Assembly (NCBI RefSeq): GCF_902459535.1
Contig: NZ_LR699553.1
Location: 3,224,001-3,288,000, forward strand
Length of the DNA stretch: 64,000 nucleotides
Origin: Paraburkholderia dioscoreae
GTDB taxonomy: Bacteria; Pseudomonadota; Gammaproteobacteria; Burkholderiales; Burkholderiaceae
Direction: 5' to 3'
The stretch's first letter is position 1. Each line of letters opens with the position of its first letter. The notes beneath the pieces were generated by a model, which was given only the letters and a program-made list of their open reading frames with translations, ran no database searches and had not been told where the DNA came from. A program made the position numbers and the translations under genes. Positions 1 to 7,358 of this stretch are shown piece by piece.

Positions 1-394
1 CAACCTGAACGAACACCCGGGCTATACCGACGTGGCTTCGGGCGATCAGCACATTGCCGACGTGATTTCGCATCTGCAGAAGAGTCCGCAGTGGAACAAC
101 ATGCTGGTCGTCGTGACCTACGACGAGAACGGCGGCTTCTGGGATCACGTGGCGCCGCCGAAGGCCGACCGCTGGGGTCCGGGTACGCGCATCCCGGCGC
201 TGATCATCTCGCCGTACGCGAAGAAGGGTTACGTCGACCACACGCAGTACGACACCACCTCGATCCTGCGCTTCATCACGCACCGCTTCTCGCTGCCGAC
301 GCTGCCGGGTATCGCGGCGCGCGACGCAGCGCTCGTGAGCAACGGCAGCAAGCCGATGGGCGATCTCACAGGCGCGTTGGACATCCGGCCGTAA
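1..394 (+). CDS. AcpA-like phosphoesterase (acid phosphatase / phospholipase C family), 3' end only
   Basis: The 5' end lies outside the window; the reading frame is already open at base 2 and ends at a TAA. The visible C-terminal 131 residues carry the family signature VVTYDENGGFWDHV near the start, followed by GPGTRIPALIISPYAKKG and a DTTSILRFI segment. These are typical of the phosphoesterase family that contains AcpA acid phosphatases and non-haemolytic phospholipases C, usually exported enzymes that cleave phosphoesters using metal-bound active sites. The DENGG motif holds a conserved metal-binding acid in this family. Substrate cannot be told from the C-terminus alone. A strong terminator follows about 78 bases downstream, so this is the last gene of its unit. 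Confidence 0.85.
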   Translation, partial: NLNEHPGYTDVASGDQHIADVISHLQKSPQWNNMLVVVTYDENGGFWDHVAPPKADRWGPGTRIPALIISPYAKKGYVDHTQYDTTSILRFITHRFSLPTLPGIAARDAALVSNGSKPMGDLTGALDIRP

Positions 395-471
395 GGCAAC
401 GCGCGGTCGGTATCGGGCGGTCGGCGTTGAGCGTCAAGCAACAACACGCCGCCTGAGGGGAAGACTTTGAC

Positions 472-495
472 GGGCAGCTTCGGCTGCCCTTTTTT
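472..495 (+). terminator. Rho-independent terminator of the phosphoesterase gene
   Basis: A perfect 7-bp stem (GGGCAGC / GCTGCCC) with a stable TTCG tetraloop is followed directly by six T residues. It lies between the phosphoesterase stop and the DUF427 gene, both on the plus strand, so it separates the two transcription units. Confidence 0.9.
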
Positions 496-633
496 ATGCC
501 TGCCGCGCGGCGTCCGACGCATTTTCACGAGCGGCGTATGCTTCGACCCAAGACGCGATCGTCTCGTCGACGGCGGCTCAATACTGTCCGCCAGACATTG
601 CAGGCTTGTTCACCCATTCAGGAGTTCGACAGC

Positions 634-1017
634 ATGGCTGAAAAAACCATCAAGGTGCCCGGTCCCGATCATCCGATCACGGTCGAACCGGCCAAAGCGC
701 GCGTGGTCGTGACAGTCGCCGGCAAGGTGATCGCCGACACGCAGAAGGCGCTGGTGCTGCGCGAAGCGTCGTATCCGGCGGTGTATTACATTCCGCGCAA
801 CGACGTGGAGATGACGCTGCTGGAGCGCACCGATCACGCGACCTATTGCCCGTACAAGGGTGATTGCGCGTACTACAGCATTCCGCTCGGCGGCGAGCGG
901 ACGCTGAACGCGGTGTGGACTTATGAGTCGCCGTACGCGGCGGTGAAGGAGATCGCGCAACATCTCGCGTTCTATCCGGACCGCGTCGATTCGATCGATG
1001 TGAAACCGGCAGCCTGA
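634..1017 (+). CDS. DUF427 domain protein
   Basis: 127 residues starting at the ATG with an AGGAG ribosome binding site about 9 bases upstream; the open frame extends further 5' but that part crosses the upstream terminator region and has no family similarity. The protein is a single DUF427 (NTP_transf_9-like) domain: a VVVTVAGKVIADT beta segment, the conserved YYIPRNDVEM region, then TYCPYKGDCAYYS, a conserved turn with two cysteines, and a closing NAVWTYESPYAAVKEIAQHLAFY segment. DUF427 proteins form a small beta-rich fold with a proposed ligand pocket, but no agreed reaction is known. It seems to be monocistronic. Confidence 0.85.
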   Translation: MAEKTIKVPGPDHPITVEPAKARVVVTVAGKVIADTQKALVLREASYPAVYYIPRNDVEMTLLERTDHATYCPYKGDCAYYSIPLGGERTLNAVWTYESPYAAVKEIAQHLAFYPDRVDSIDVKPAA

Positions 1018-1132
1018 CAGCAGTTGCCTGGCGAGGGGCGCGCGGTGTGCGGCTCCCGCTGAGGAGTGCCGGCGCGAGCCGCAGCAGGCCACGCGGCGTT
1101 GCGTGGCCTTGCTCACTCGCAAGCATGAAAAG

Positions 1133-1206
1133 TACGGCAGGAGGGACTCGAACCCCCCACCCTCGGCTTAGAAGGCCGATGCTCTATCCAGCTGAGCTAC
1201 TGCCGT
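1133..1206 (-). tRNA. tRNA-Arg (anticodon TCT)
   Basis: Read on the minus strand, the 7-bp acceptor stem ACGGCAG / CTGCCGT encloses a complete cloverleaf with the D-arm motif TAGCTCAGCTGG, an anticodon loop CTTCTAA (anticodon TCT, decoding AGA) and a GGTTCGAGTCC T arm. The 3' CCA is not encoded (the bases after the discriminator read CT). A 9-bp inverted repeat lies just upstream of its 5' end. Confidence 0.95.
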
Positions 1207-1419
1207 AATGACGTGAGGCGATGCAACAACGCACAGCATGCATCGCCCGCAATGAGAACCCGCTTCCGGGCATTGGACCCCGTGCATCAGCAAGCCACAA
1301 GGTTCGCGGAATACCGAAATTCTAACTGACCGGGCCGGAGACGGGAAATCCACACCCGCGCCGGGCAGACTACGCGAACCGGCGCGAACGCCGCCGCAAG
1401 TCATGGTCCTCAAACAGAC

Positions 1420-1444
1420 GGGCCCGGCAGGTTGAGCCGGGCCC
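1420..1444 (-). terminator. Probable terminator downstream of uppP
   Basis: A perfect 9-bp GC-only stem (GGGCCCGGC / GCCGGGCCC) with a 7-base loop sits about 57 bases beyond the uppP stop on the minus strand. The T tract that should follow is weak (GTCTGTTTG), so termination may be inefficient or Rho-assisted. Confidence 0.5.
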
Positions 1445-1500
1445 GGATTATAACCGATCGCTCCCTGCCCGCCAGCACGCAACGGACATGGCGAACGCCA

Positions 1501-2331
1501 TCAGACCGGTTGCGGATGCAGCAGGAACCAGCCGAGGAACACGATCCCCGCAATCACGCAGTACACGCCGAACGAAGCCAGACGTCCGCGGCCTTCGAAA
1601 TAGCGCATCAGGAAACGCACGCTGAGATACGCGGCGATCGCGGTCAGCACGCCGCCGAGCAACGCGTCCGCGAGTTGGCCCGGTGCATGGAACAGCTTCG
1701 GCAGTTCGAGCACACCGGCTGCGAAGATGATCGGCGTGCCGAGCAGGAACGAGAACTCCGCCGCCTTCTCCGCCGTCAGGCCGGCCGCATTGCCGGCGAT
1801 CATCGTCAGACCGCTGCGCGAGAAGCCCGGAATCAACGCGCCGATCTGCGCGAGACCAACGAAAAACGCCTGACGGAAAGTCAGCTTCTCCGGCGCCTGA
1901 TGCGCACGCGTACGTTGCAGGCGGTCACCGAACCACAGCAGTACACCGTTGACGATCAACGCGATCGCGACGATCCGCAAATCGTGAAAAATCCTCTCGA
2001 GCCGCTTTTCCAGCAGCAGTCCGACGAGACCCGCCGGAATCGTGCCGATGATCAGCGCCCACATCATGTGCGCGTCGTCGTTACGGCGCCCGCCGAACGA
2101 CGCGAAGAAACCGCGCACCAGCGCGCACCAGCGCTTGCGGAAGTACCACAGCAGCGCGAACGCCGTGCCGAGATGCAGTGCGACGAGGAACGGCAGCAAT
2201 TGCGGCGCGTGTTTGTCGATATGCATACCGAACAATGCGGGCACGAGCAGCGTATGGCCGAGGCTGCTCACCGGAAACAGTTCGGTGACGCCTTGCAGCA
2301 CGCTCAGGAAAATGAGAAACGACAGGTTCAC
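1501..2331 (-). CDS. uppP: Undecaprenyl-diphosphatase (UppP/BacA)
   Basis: 276 residues, multi-pass inner-membrane enzyme that dephosphorylates undecaprenyl diphosphate, recycling the lipid carrier for peptidoglycan and other surface polymers. Both family signatures are visible: the N-terminal [15 protein letters not shown] (Glu-rich motif 1) and PGFSRSGLT (the PGXSRS motif with the catalytic arginine and serine). The chosen start is a GTG preceded by AAGGA at good spacing, which gives the N-terminus expected for the family; the longer frame to 2379 adds 16 residues without support. The [11 protein letters not shown] variant differs slightly from the common LPVSSTGH form but is a normal subgroup sequence. 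Confidence 0.93.
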
Positions 2332-2637
2332 GCGGCAGATCCTTGTAAGGAGAATGTCGGGGACTTGCGCGCCGGACAAGGAATCTGCGGGCGCGTCAAA
2401 AGCGCACCGATTATGCCTGGCTGCAATGCCAGCGCCAAGCGTTTGCGCCGCGATAGGGGAAATATTGTGCGCCGCGTCACAACTCGAAACCGTTGTTACG
2501 CGGCGGAAAAAGAATAGGCGCCGTGAGTGGCTGCCTTATGTGGTCTGCAGAACGATTTGCCTGATGGGACGCTCAGCGGGCGGGTCGCCTGCCGGGCGCT
2601 TCTTGATGAGCGCACCGCGCAATATGGCGACTGCGGA

Positions 2638-2724
2638 TCAGCGTTCGAGCTGGTAAAAAAAGTAGACCGTGCTTGTTGCGAACATGCCGAATAAAGCCAC
2701 ACCCATTGCCATTGCGAGATCCAT
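2638..2724 (-). CDS. Very small single-pass membrane protein (28 aa)
   Basis: A 28-codon frame begins at an ATG preceded by a perfect AGGAGG seven bases upstream on the minus strand. The product is almost entirely one hydrophobic helix (from MAMGVALFGMFATSTVYFFY) followed by a short polar QLER tail, so it should sit in the inner membrane with a tiny cytoplasmic or periplasmic end. It lies alone between uppP and the aldose epimerase gene. Function unknown; small membrane proteins of this size often act as regulators or subunits of larger membrane complexes. The strong ribosome binding site is the main evidence that it is real. Confidence 0.6.
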   Translation of the reverse strand: MDLAMAMGVALFGMFATSTVYFFYQLER

Positions 2725-2983
2725 ACAGCCTCCTGAGCCGGTCTCGCCCGGTCGTCGAAGAAACCGGGCAGTCAGACGAATTATCAGAAGGATGGCCTTC
2801 CGGCGACACCCGCAATTTCCCCAGAAGGGTTTCCCCGTAGCGGAAAGCAGCGCAAAATCGTTCTTCTCGCGGCTCGACGCGCGGCGATTTCCGACGTTCA
2901 ACAGCGCTCGCAGCGCCGCGATTGCACCGCCGGCGGGTCACCGTCCGCCCGCCTTCAACCTCTTACTGATCAGCCCATCGACC

Positions 2984-3916
2984 ATGCCCCTCTCCCCGCA
3001 ACAGGACATTCTCGAGATCGACCAGGACGCCTCCGTGCTCCGTTTCGCGCCGCAAGCCGGTGGCCGTCTGATGTCGTGGACGATCGACGGCGAAGCGGTC
3101 ATCCATTGGCCGGAGCACGCCGACTGGAGCCAGCCCGCGCGGATTCGCGGCGGCAATCCGCTGCTGTTCCCGTTTCTCGGCCGGCACAGGGTGGACGGCA
3201 AGATCGGCTACTGGCGCGACGCCAAAGGCACCGTGCGCGAACTGCCGATGCACGGCTTTGCCCGCGACCTGCCGTTCGAAGCCCACGCCGACGTGCACGG
3301 CGCCGGCCTGCGCATGACCCTGACCGACAGCAAGGCGACCCGCCACGGCTATCCGTTCGGCTTCCGGTTCGAGGCCGCTTACTGTCTCGCGGATGCGCGC
3401 ACGCTCGACGTCACCTTCACCACCACCAATACCGGCGACGCACGCCTGCCCTCGCGCCTGCCCTCGCGCCTGCCCTATTACGCCGGGCATCATTTCTACT
3501 TCACGCTGCCGCACACGCAGCGCGCCGCGACCTCGCTGGAGTTGCCGCGCACCGAGCGGCGCTATCAGCAGGACGACGGGTCGATCAGCGCCGCCGAACC
3601 CGGCGAAGCGCGCTATACGCTCGACGAGGCGCGCATTCACGATCGCTTCCACTGCCTCGCAGGCACGCCGGATCAACCCGTGCGGCTCATCGCGCCGGGT
3701 CTTGACCGGATCGTCACGATCGACCTGCAGCGGCCCGACTCGATACCCTGGTACGCCGTGACGACGTGGACCGAAGCCGCGGAATCGGACTTCTACTGTG
3801 TCGAACCCTGGCTCGGCCTGCCGGACGCGATTCACAACGGCATGGGTTTGCGCTGGCTCGAACCGGGACAAACCGAGGTCGCGGCGCTGCGCATCACCGT
3901 CGACAAACTGGGTTGA
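2984..3916 (+). CDS. Aldose 1-epimerase family protein
   Basis: 310 residues. Galactose mutarotase-like fold: an early beta region with APQAGGRLMSW, then IRGGNPLLFPFLGRH, the His-containing MHGFARDLPFE motif and a late FYCVEPWLGLPDA segment holding the conserved acid that acts as base in this family (YeaD/GalM type sugar epimerases acting on aldoses or hexose phosphates). ATG 2984 is chosen because similarity to the family begins there; the open frame continues upstream without support. There is a 12-bp in-frame tandem duplication near residues 154-164, giving an RLPSRLPSRLPY stretch just before the conserved YYAGHHFYFTLP segment. Exact sugar substrate is unknown. Confidence 0.85.
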   Translation: MPLSPQQDILEIDQDASVLRFAPQAGGRLMSWTIDGEAVIHWPEHADWSQPARIRGGNPLLFPFLGRHRVDGKIGYWRDAKGTVRELPMHGFARDLPFEAHADVHGAGLRMTLTDSKATRHGYPFGFRFEAAYCLADARTLDVTFTTTNTGDARLPSRLPSRLPYYAGHHFYFTLPHTQRAATSLELPRTERRYQQDDGSISAAEPGEARYTLDEARIHDRFHCLAGTPDQPVRLIAPGLDRIVTIDLQRPDSIPWYAVTTWTEAAESDFYCVEPWLGLPDAIHNGMGLRWLEPGQTEVAALRITVDKLG

Positions 3917-4136
3917 TCGCGGGAATCCACACGTAGACTCGGCGCCGGATTTGAAGCGGGTTTTTGGGATCAGGTTCGCAGCGGGTTTCATCGCATTTCG
4001 TCGCACATCGCCCCGCGCGAGCCTGCCGCGCTGCCCGCTTTTCGTCTGCTGCAACGCAAAACCGTTAGAATCGGACGCTTTGTATCCACCTGCCGCGTGA
4101 TCGGGATCGGCGCGCGGCAGCGCTTTGCGAGGTCCA

Positions 4137-4829
4137 ATGCTCAGCAGAAGAAAAATGATGAAACGGCTCGCCTGCGCGTCGTTGGTGGCACTGCTCGCCG
4201 CGTGCGGGTCAGCACCGGTGGGGCCGGGCTTTTATCGGGTGGAACGGGGCGATACGCTGTCGAAGATCGCGCGCAGTAACCGGCAATCGGTGCAAAGCAT
4301 CGTGCGCTGGAACAATCTGACCAATCCGGACAGCATCGAGGTCGGCCAGGTTCTGCGCGTCGCGCCGCCGGGCGGCGCTGTGCGCAGCAGCGGCAACGGC
4401 AGCGCTTCGCCGGCACCGCGCCCGGCGCCCGCGGACAGCGCGCCGCCCGCGGCGCCGGCTTCGACGATCTCGCTGGTATGGCCGGCCGACGGCACCGTCA
4501 TCCGGCGTTTCGACGGCAGCAATTCGAAGGGCATCGATATCTCGGCCGCAGCGGGCACGCCCGTGGTCGCGGCGGCGCCCGGTACGGTGGTCTACGCGGG
4601 CAATGGCTTGCGCGGCTACGGCAATCTGCTGATCCTCAAACACAACGCCGAGTATCTGACTGCCTATGCGCACAACCGCGTGTTGCTGGTCAAGGAAGGC
4701 CAATCGGTCACGCGCGGCGAGAAAATCGCCGAGATGGGCGACACGGATACCGACCGCGTGATGCTGCACTTCGAACTGCGTTATCAGGGCCGTTCGATCG
4801 ATCCGTCGCGGGCGCTGCCGCCTCGCTAA
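4137..4829 (+). CDS. NlpD-like lipoprotein: LysM plus degenerate M23 (LytM) domain
   Basis: 230 residues. N-terminal signal with lipobox LLAAC predicts an outer-membrane-anchored lipoprotein. A LysM peptidoglycan-binding module (YRVERGDTLSKIA, residues about 32-76) is followed by a Pro/Ala/Ser linker and a C-terminal M23-type domain. The M23 zinc ligands are degenerate: the region reads NSKGIDISAAAGTPV rather than an HxxxD motif, and the end reads LHFELRYQGRSIDP. That pattern is the NlpD/EnvC type, which activates cell-wall amidases during division instead of cutting peptidoglycan. Start ATG 4137 has a GAGG upstream; ATG 4155 or 4158 would also keep the signal peptide. It may be a second copy besides an rpoS-linked nlpD elsewhere. 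Confidence 0.85.
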   Translation: MLSRRKMMKRLACASLVALLAACGSAPVGPGFYRVERGDTLSKIARSNRQSVQSIVRWNNLTNPDSIEVGQVLRVAPPGGAVRSSGNGSASPAPRPAPADSAPPAAPASTISLVWPADGTVIRRFDGSNSKGIDISAAAGTPVVAAAPGTVVYAGNGLRGYGNLLILKHNAEYLTAYAHNRVLLVKEGQSVTRGEKIAEMGDTDTDRVMLHFELRYQGRSIDPSRALPPR

Positions 4830-5038
4830 AGGTTGTCATCGAAGCGTGGACTGGCGGGCGGCTCGCCAGTCCCGATCGGGCTTGCGCCGTCCCTGTGCGC
4901 CCATGAAGCGCGCGTCGTCCCGTGTCTGGCACGCGCCGTGCAAGGCGGCCTTGGGAACCCGGCGTGCTATAAAACGCCCAATCAGGACATGACGTGGCCT
5001 CAGTCCACGCCCCTCTCCGTCATTTGTAAGGAACCTCT

Positions 5039-5365
5039 ATGAAGAGCGTATGTGCGTCCGCCGCGGCGGCTGCGGCGATCGGTCTCGGCCTGCTGACGCT
5101 CGGCAGCCTTGGCGCCTGCTCCAGCACCACCACCATGACCTACCTGCCGAGCGGCGACACCGGCTTCGCAATCAACTGTAGCGGCAGCGACGCAAGTTCG
5201 AGTTGGGCTGAGTGTTACAAACGCGCGGGCGAAGTCTGCGGCAACTACGGCTACGAGGTCGTTTCGAAAGATGTCGACAACGGCGCGACTTCGGGCGGCA
5301 CGGTCGGTGGGATCTTCGGCGCCAACGTGAAGAACCGGTCGATGGTGGTTCGCTGCAAGCAATAA
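5039..5365 (+). CDS. Small putative lipoprotein
   Basis: 108 residues from an ATG with AAGGA upstream. An Ala-rich signal sequence ends in LGSLGAC, a lipobox-like site, so the mature protein would be lipid-anchored in the envelope. The mature part is about 80 residues with four further cysteines (NCSGS, ECYKR, VCGNYGY, VRCKQ), which may form disulphides, and a glycine-rich TSGGTVGGIFG stretch near the C-terminus. I do not recognise a characterised family; similar small Cys-containing lipoproteins are common in Burkholderia relatives. A TGCTATAAA extended -10-like element lies about 70 bases upstream. Confidence 0.75.
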   Translation: MKSVCASAAAAAAIGLGLLTLGSLGACSSTTTMTYLPSGDTGFAINCSGSDASSSWAECYKRAGEVCGNYGYEVVSKDVDNGATSGGTVGGIFGANVKNRSMVVRCKQ

Positions 5366-5403
5366 AAAAAACGCAGCGCGGCGCGCAGGCGCGACCGCGC
5401 GGC

Positions 5404-5511
5404 CTAACGGCGGCGCCAGCGTCCCGAGCGCGGGTCGATGCGCGCGGCGAAGGCGAGCAGCACGCCGAGCGCGATCGGCCAGATGCCAAGGAAGATAAAT
5501 AACCCTGTCAT
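5404..5511 (-). CDS. Possible 35-aa membrane peptide
   Basis: An ATG-initiated frame of 35 codons with one clear hydrophobic helix (LFIFLGIWPIALGVLLAFAA) followed by a strongly basic tail (RIDPRSGRWRRR), a topology that follows the positive-inside rule. Too short for usual gene calling. No convincing ribosome binding site precedes the ATG (the upstream bases are CTTCTCCGAGC), which lowers confidence. It is convergent with the lipoprotein gene to its left. Function unknown. Confidence 0.4.
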   Translation of the reverse strand: MTGLFIFLGIWPIALGVLLAFAARIDPRSGRWRRR

Positions 5512-5587
5512 GCTCGGAGAAGGAAGAGTAAGTTTTCATGATCCGCCGCACGTGTGAATCCGCAGTGACTCGGGCGTGAATCCGGCG

Positions 5588-5662
5588 AAAAAAAGCCCGG
5601 CACGGGGCCGGGCTAACGGGGGTTCGGCGCATATCGGCAAAGGACCGGTTCACCATGCGCCA
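5588..5662 (-). ncRNA. Candidate small RNA (about 75 nt) with own promoter and terminator
   Basis: On the minus strand a TTGCGC -35, 17-base spacer and TAGATT -10 (5669-5697) point to a start near 5662. The predicted transcript forms a 5' hairpin (GGCGCAT pairing with ATGCGCC, 22-base loop) and then an intrinsic terminator: perfect 8-bp stem AGCCCGGC / GCCGGGCT followed by seven T residues. There is no open frame of useful size within it. The terminator serves no annotated gene, since the nearest minus-strand gene to the right ends at 6214. Could instead be the end of a longer 3' UTR from that gene. Confidence 0.5.
5594..5614 (-). terminator. Intrinsic terminator of the candidate small RNA
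   Basis: 8-bp GC-rich stem with a 5-base loop; T7 follows on the minus strand (A run at 5588-5594 on the plus strand). Confidence 0.85.
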
Positions 5663-5668
5663 GAACGA

Positions 5669-5697
5669 AATCTAACAACCCGCTTTTACAAGCGCAA
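5669..5697 (-). promoter_or_regulatory. Sigma-70-like promoter for the candidate small RNA
   Basis: Minus strand TTGCGC at 5692-5697 and TAGATT at 5669-5674, separated by exactly 17 bases in an AT-richer stretch. The predicted start is near 5662. Confidence 0.45.
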
Positions 5698-6213
5698 TAT
5701 ATTAATTTCGCATGCAATGTGATGCGGCGTACGGATTCCGCGCTATGTGAACGGGAGAAGTCGGAAATAAACAGGCTCGATGCGCCCGGCGTTTCAACTG
5801 GAACGCCAGTAATGCGGCAATTCTCAATCGATGAATTGCCCGGCGCGCCGCATAGCGCCTGCACCTGGCCGAAAAACGCCGGCAAAAGCCTGAGGAAAGG
5901 CCGCTGACCGATTTCGACTAACCCGTCCAGCATGTTTCGGACGCTTTGCGTCTTGCGTAGCTTTAGTGCGCCAACGCACTCTTTCCGGCAATTGACGGTA
6001 ATCGACAGATATTGGCCAGATCGAATAAATCAGCCGACTTCTTCACAAAAAAATTCGCGAATAGCGAAAATAATAAAAATCCCGAATCCACCGACAAATT
6101 GCGCGCCGGTAAATCGACTGGCATTAATCGCTCGACCAGTCGAATCATAATCACGGGCAGCAAATCGTTCAAGCTGGCCGAATGGCTAAAAAGCGGCAGC
6201 TCGGAACGCGCGT
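5698..6213. other. AT-richer intergenic stretch without a supported gene
   Basis: About 500 bases with visibly lower GC than the surroundings, including A-rich runs near 6045-6080. Short frames exist on both strands (for example 5719-5907 and 6012-6221 plus) but lack ribosome binding sites, recognisable domains or typical codon use. It may be the 3' UTR of the pentapeptide gene, a decayed gene or a regulatory region. Nothing specific is seen. Confidence 0.6.
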
Positions 6214-6942
6214 CTACATGACGCGCAAACCCAATTCGGTAACGAGCACGGCCGCCTGGGCATGCGAGATCGTCGCGCCCTTGAAGAGCGCTGCATCGAC
6301 GAGCCGCACGCCGCTCAGGTCGGCTTCGCGCAGATCCGCGCCGTCGAAGCGCGCGCCCTTCAGATGCGCGTCCTTCAGGCTGCCGCCGTCGAAGATCGCC
6401 TCGCGGAAATCGACCCCGGCGAGGTCGGCGTCGGAGAAATCCAGCTGATGCAGGGTGGCTTTGCGAAACGACAGGCCGCGCAAATGTGCGCCGACCAGCA
6501 GGGTTTCGACGAAGCTCAAACCCAGCGCCGCACATGCTTCGAAATTGGCGCCGGTCAGCTTGCAACCGTGAAACGACGCCGAGGCAAGCTTGGCACGCCG
6601 CCAACTGGTGTTGTTCAGGTCACTTGACTGAAACTGCGCGTCGACCAGATCGGCCGACGCGAAATCCGCCTCGCGGCCACGACAGCGTACCCAGTGGGTA
6701 TGCGAGAGGTTCGCGCCGAAAAACGAAGTCTCGACGATCGTGCAGCGATGAAACCCGGCGCCGCGCAGATCGAGCCGCGACAGATCCACGCCCTCGAAAT
6801 CACAGTCGGTGAAACGGAGCGGCGCCTGATTGCCGGCGCCGCTCGCCGCGATGAGTTGCTCCACCTCGGCGCGCGTGAGCGTGGCGTCGGCCACGATCGG
6901 AGCTTGGGCACCCGCAGCCGGCGCCGTTGAATCGAAAGACAT
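6214..6942 (-). CDS. Pentapeptide-repeat protein
   Basis: 242 residues. After about 45 N-terminal residues the sequence is a long run of five-residue repeats of the A(D/N)LXX type, for example FEGVDLSRLDLRGAGF, FGANLSHTHW, LTGANF, FSDADLAGVDF and FDGADLREADL, which fold as a right-handed quadrilateral beta-helix. Such proteins serve as structural or binding modules (Qnr-like topoisomerase protection, effectors or scaffolds); sequence alone does not say which. The start at ATG 6942 gives MSFDST; an alternative start at 6972 adds ten residues, and neither has a strong ribosome binding site. It stands alone, divergent from the DUF2288 gene. Confidence 0.85.
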   Translation of the reverse strand: MSFDSTAPAAGAQAPIVADATLTRAEVEQLIAASGAGNQAPLRFTDCDFEGVDLSRLDLRGAGFHRCTIVETSFFGANLSHTHWVRCRGREADFASADLVDAQFQSSDLNNTSWRRAKLASASFHGCKLTGANFEACAALGLSFVETLLVGAHLRGLSFRKATLHQLDFSDADLAGVDFREAIFDGGSLKDAHLKGARFDGADLREADLSGVRLVDAALFKGATISHAQAAVLVTELGLRVM

Positions 6943-7040
6943 GAAGGTTAGAATCAGTTCCGGGAACCCCATAGCCTACCGGAACGGGCGCCGCGCTGGC
7001 GGCCCGCGCTGATGGTTTATAGTAACGGCCCCGTCAGAAC

Positions 7041-7358
7041 ATGCTTACGATGACTTCCAACGACGCCACCCATAGCCCGCTGTACGCCAAGCTGCTGGCC
7101 GAAACCGCCAAGATCGGCTGGCCCGAACTCGAACGCTTTTTTGCGCGCGGCATGCTGTTGCGCGTCGCGCGCGACCTCGACCTGGTGAGCGTTGCCGAAG
7201 CCATCGCCAGCGACGACACCACACAGGTCGCGCAATGGCTGTCCGCCGGCCTCGTCGAGCGTGTGCAGGCGGAAACCGCCGCCGACTTCGCCGCACGCGA
7301 CCCGGATCTCTGGGCGGTCGTCGTCTCGCCGTGGGTGTGCGTGCAGGAACGCAATTGA
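7041..7358 (+). CDS. DUF2288 domain protein
   Basis: 105 residues matching the DUF2288 family: YAKLLAETAKIGWPELERFFARG at the N-terminus, then VARDLDLVSVAEAIASDD and a C-terminal DLWAVVVSPWVCVQERN. These small soluble proteins are widespread in proteobacteria and uncharacterised. ATG 7041 is used; ATG 7050 (MTSND) is equally possible. Its stop codon overlaps the TTG start of the downstream MATE gene (TTGA), so the two are probably co-translated. Confidence 0.85.
   Translation: MLTMTSNDATHSPLYAKLLAETAKIGWPELERFFARGMLLRVARDLDLVSVAEAIASDDTTQVAQWLSAGLVERVQAETAADFAARDPDLWAVVVSPWVCVQERN

Noticed and set aside
1086..1109. Terminator after the DUF427 gene
   Set aside because: AGGCCACGC / GCGTGGCCT forms a hairpin but no T tract follows on either strand, so the call is too weak.
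1432..2517. A 361-codon plus-strand frame over uppP
   Set aside because: Charged low-complexity translation opposite a confident UppP; its start overlaps the uppP terminator region.
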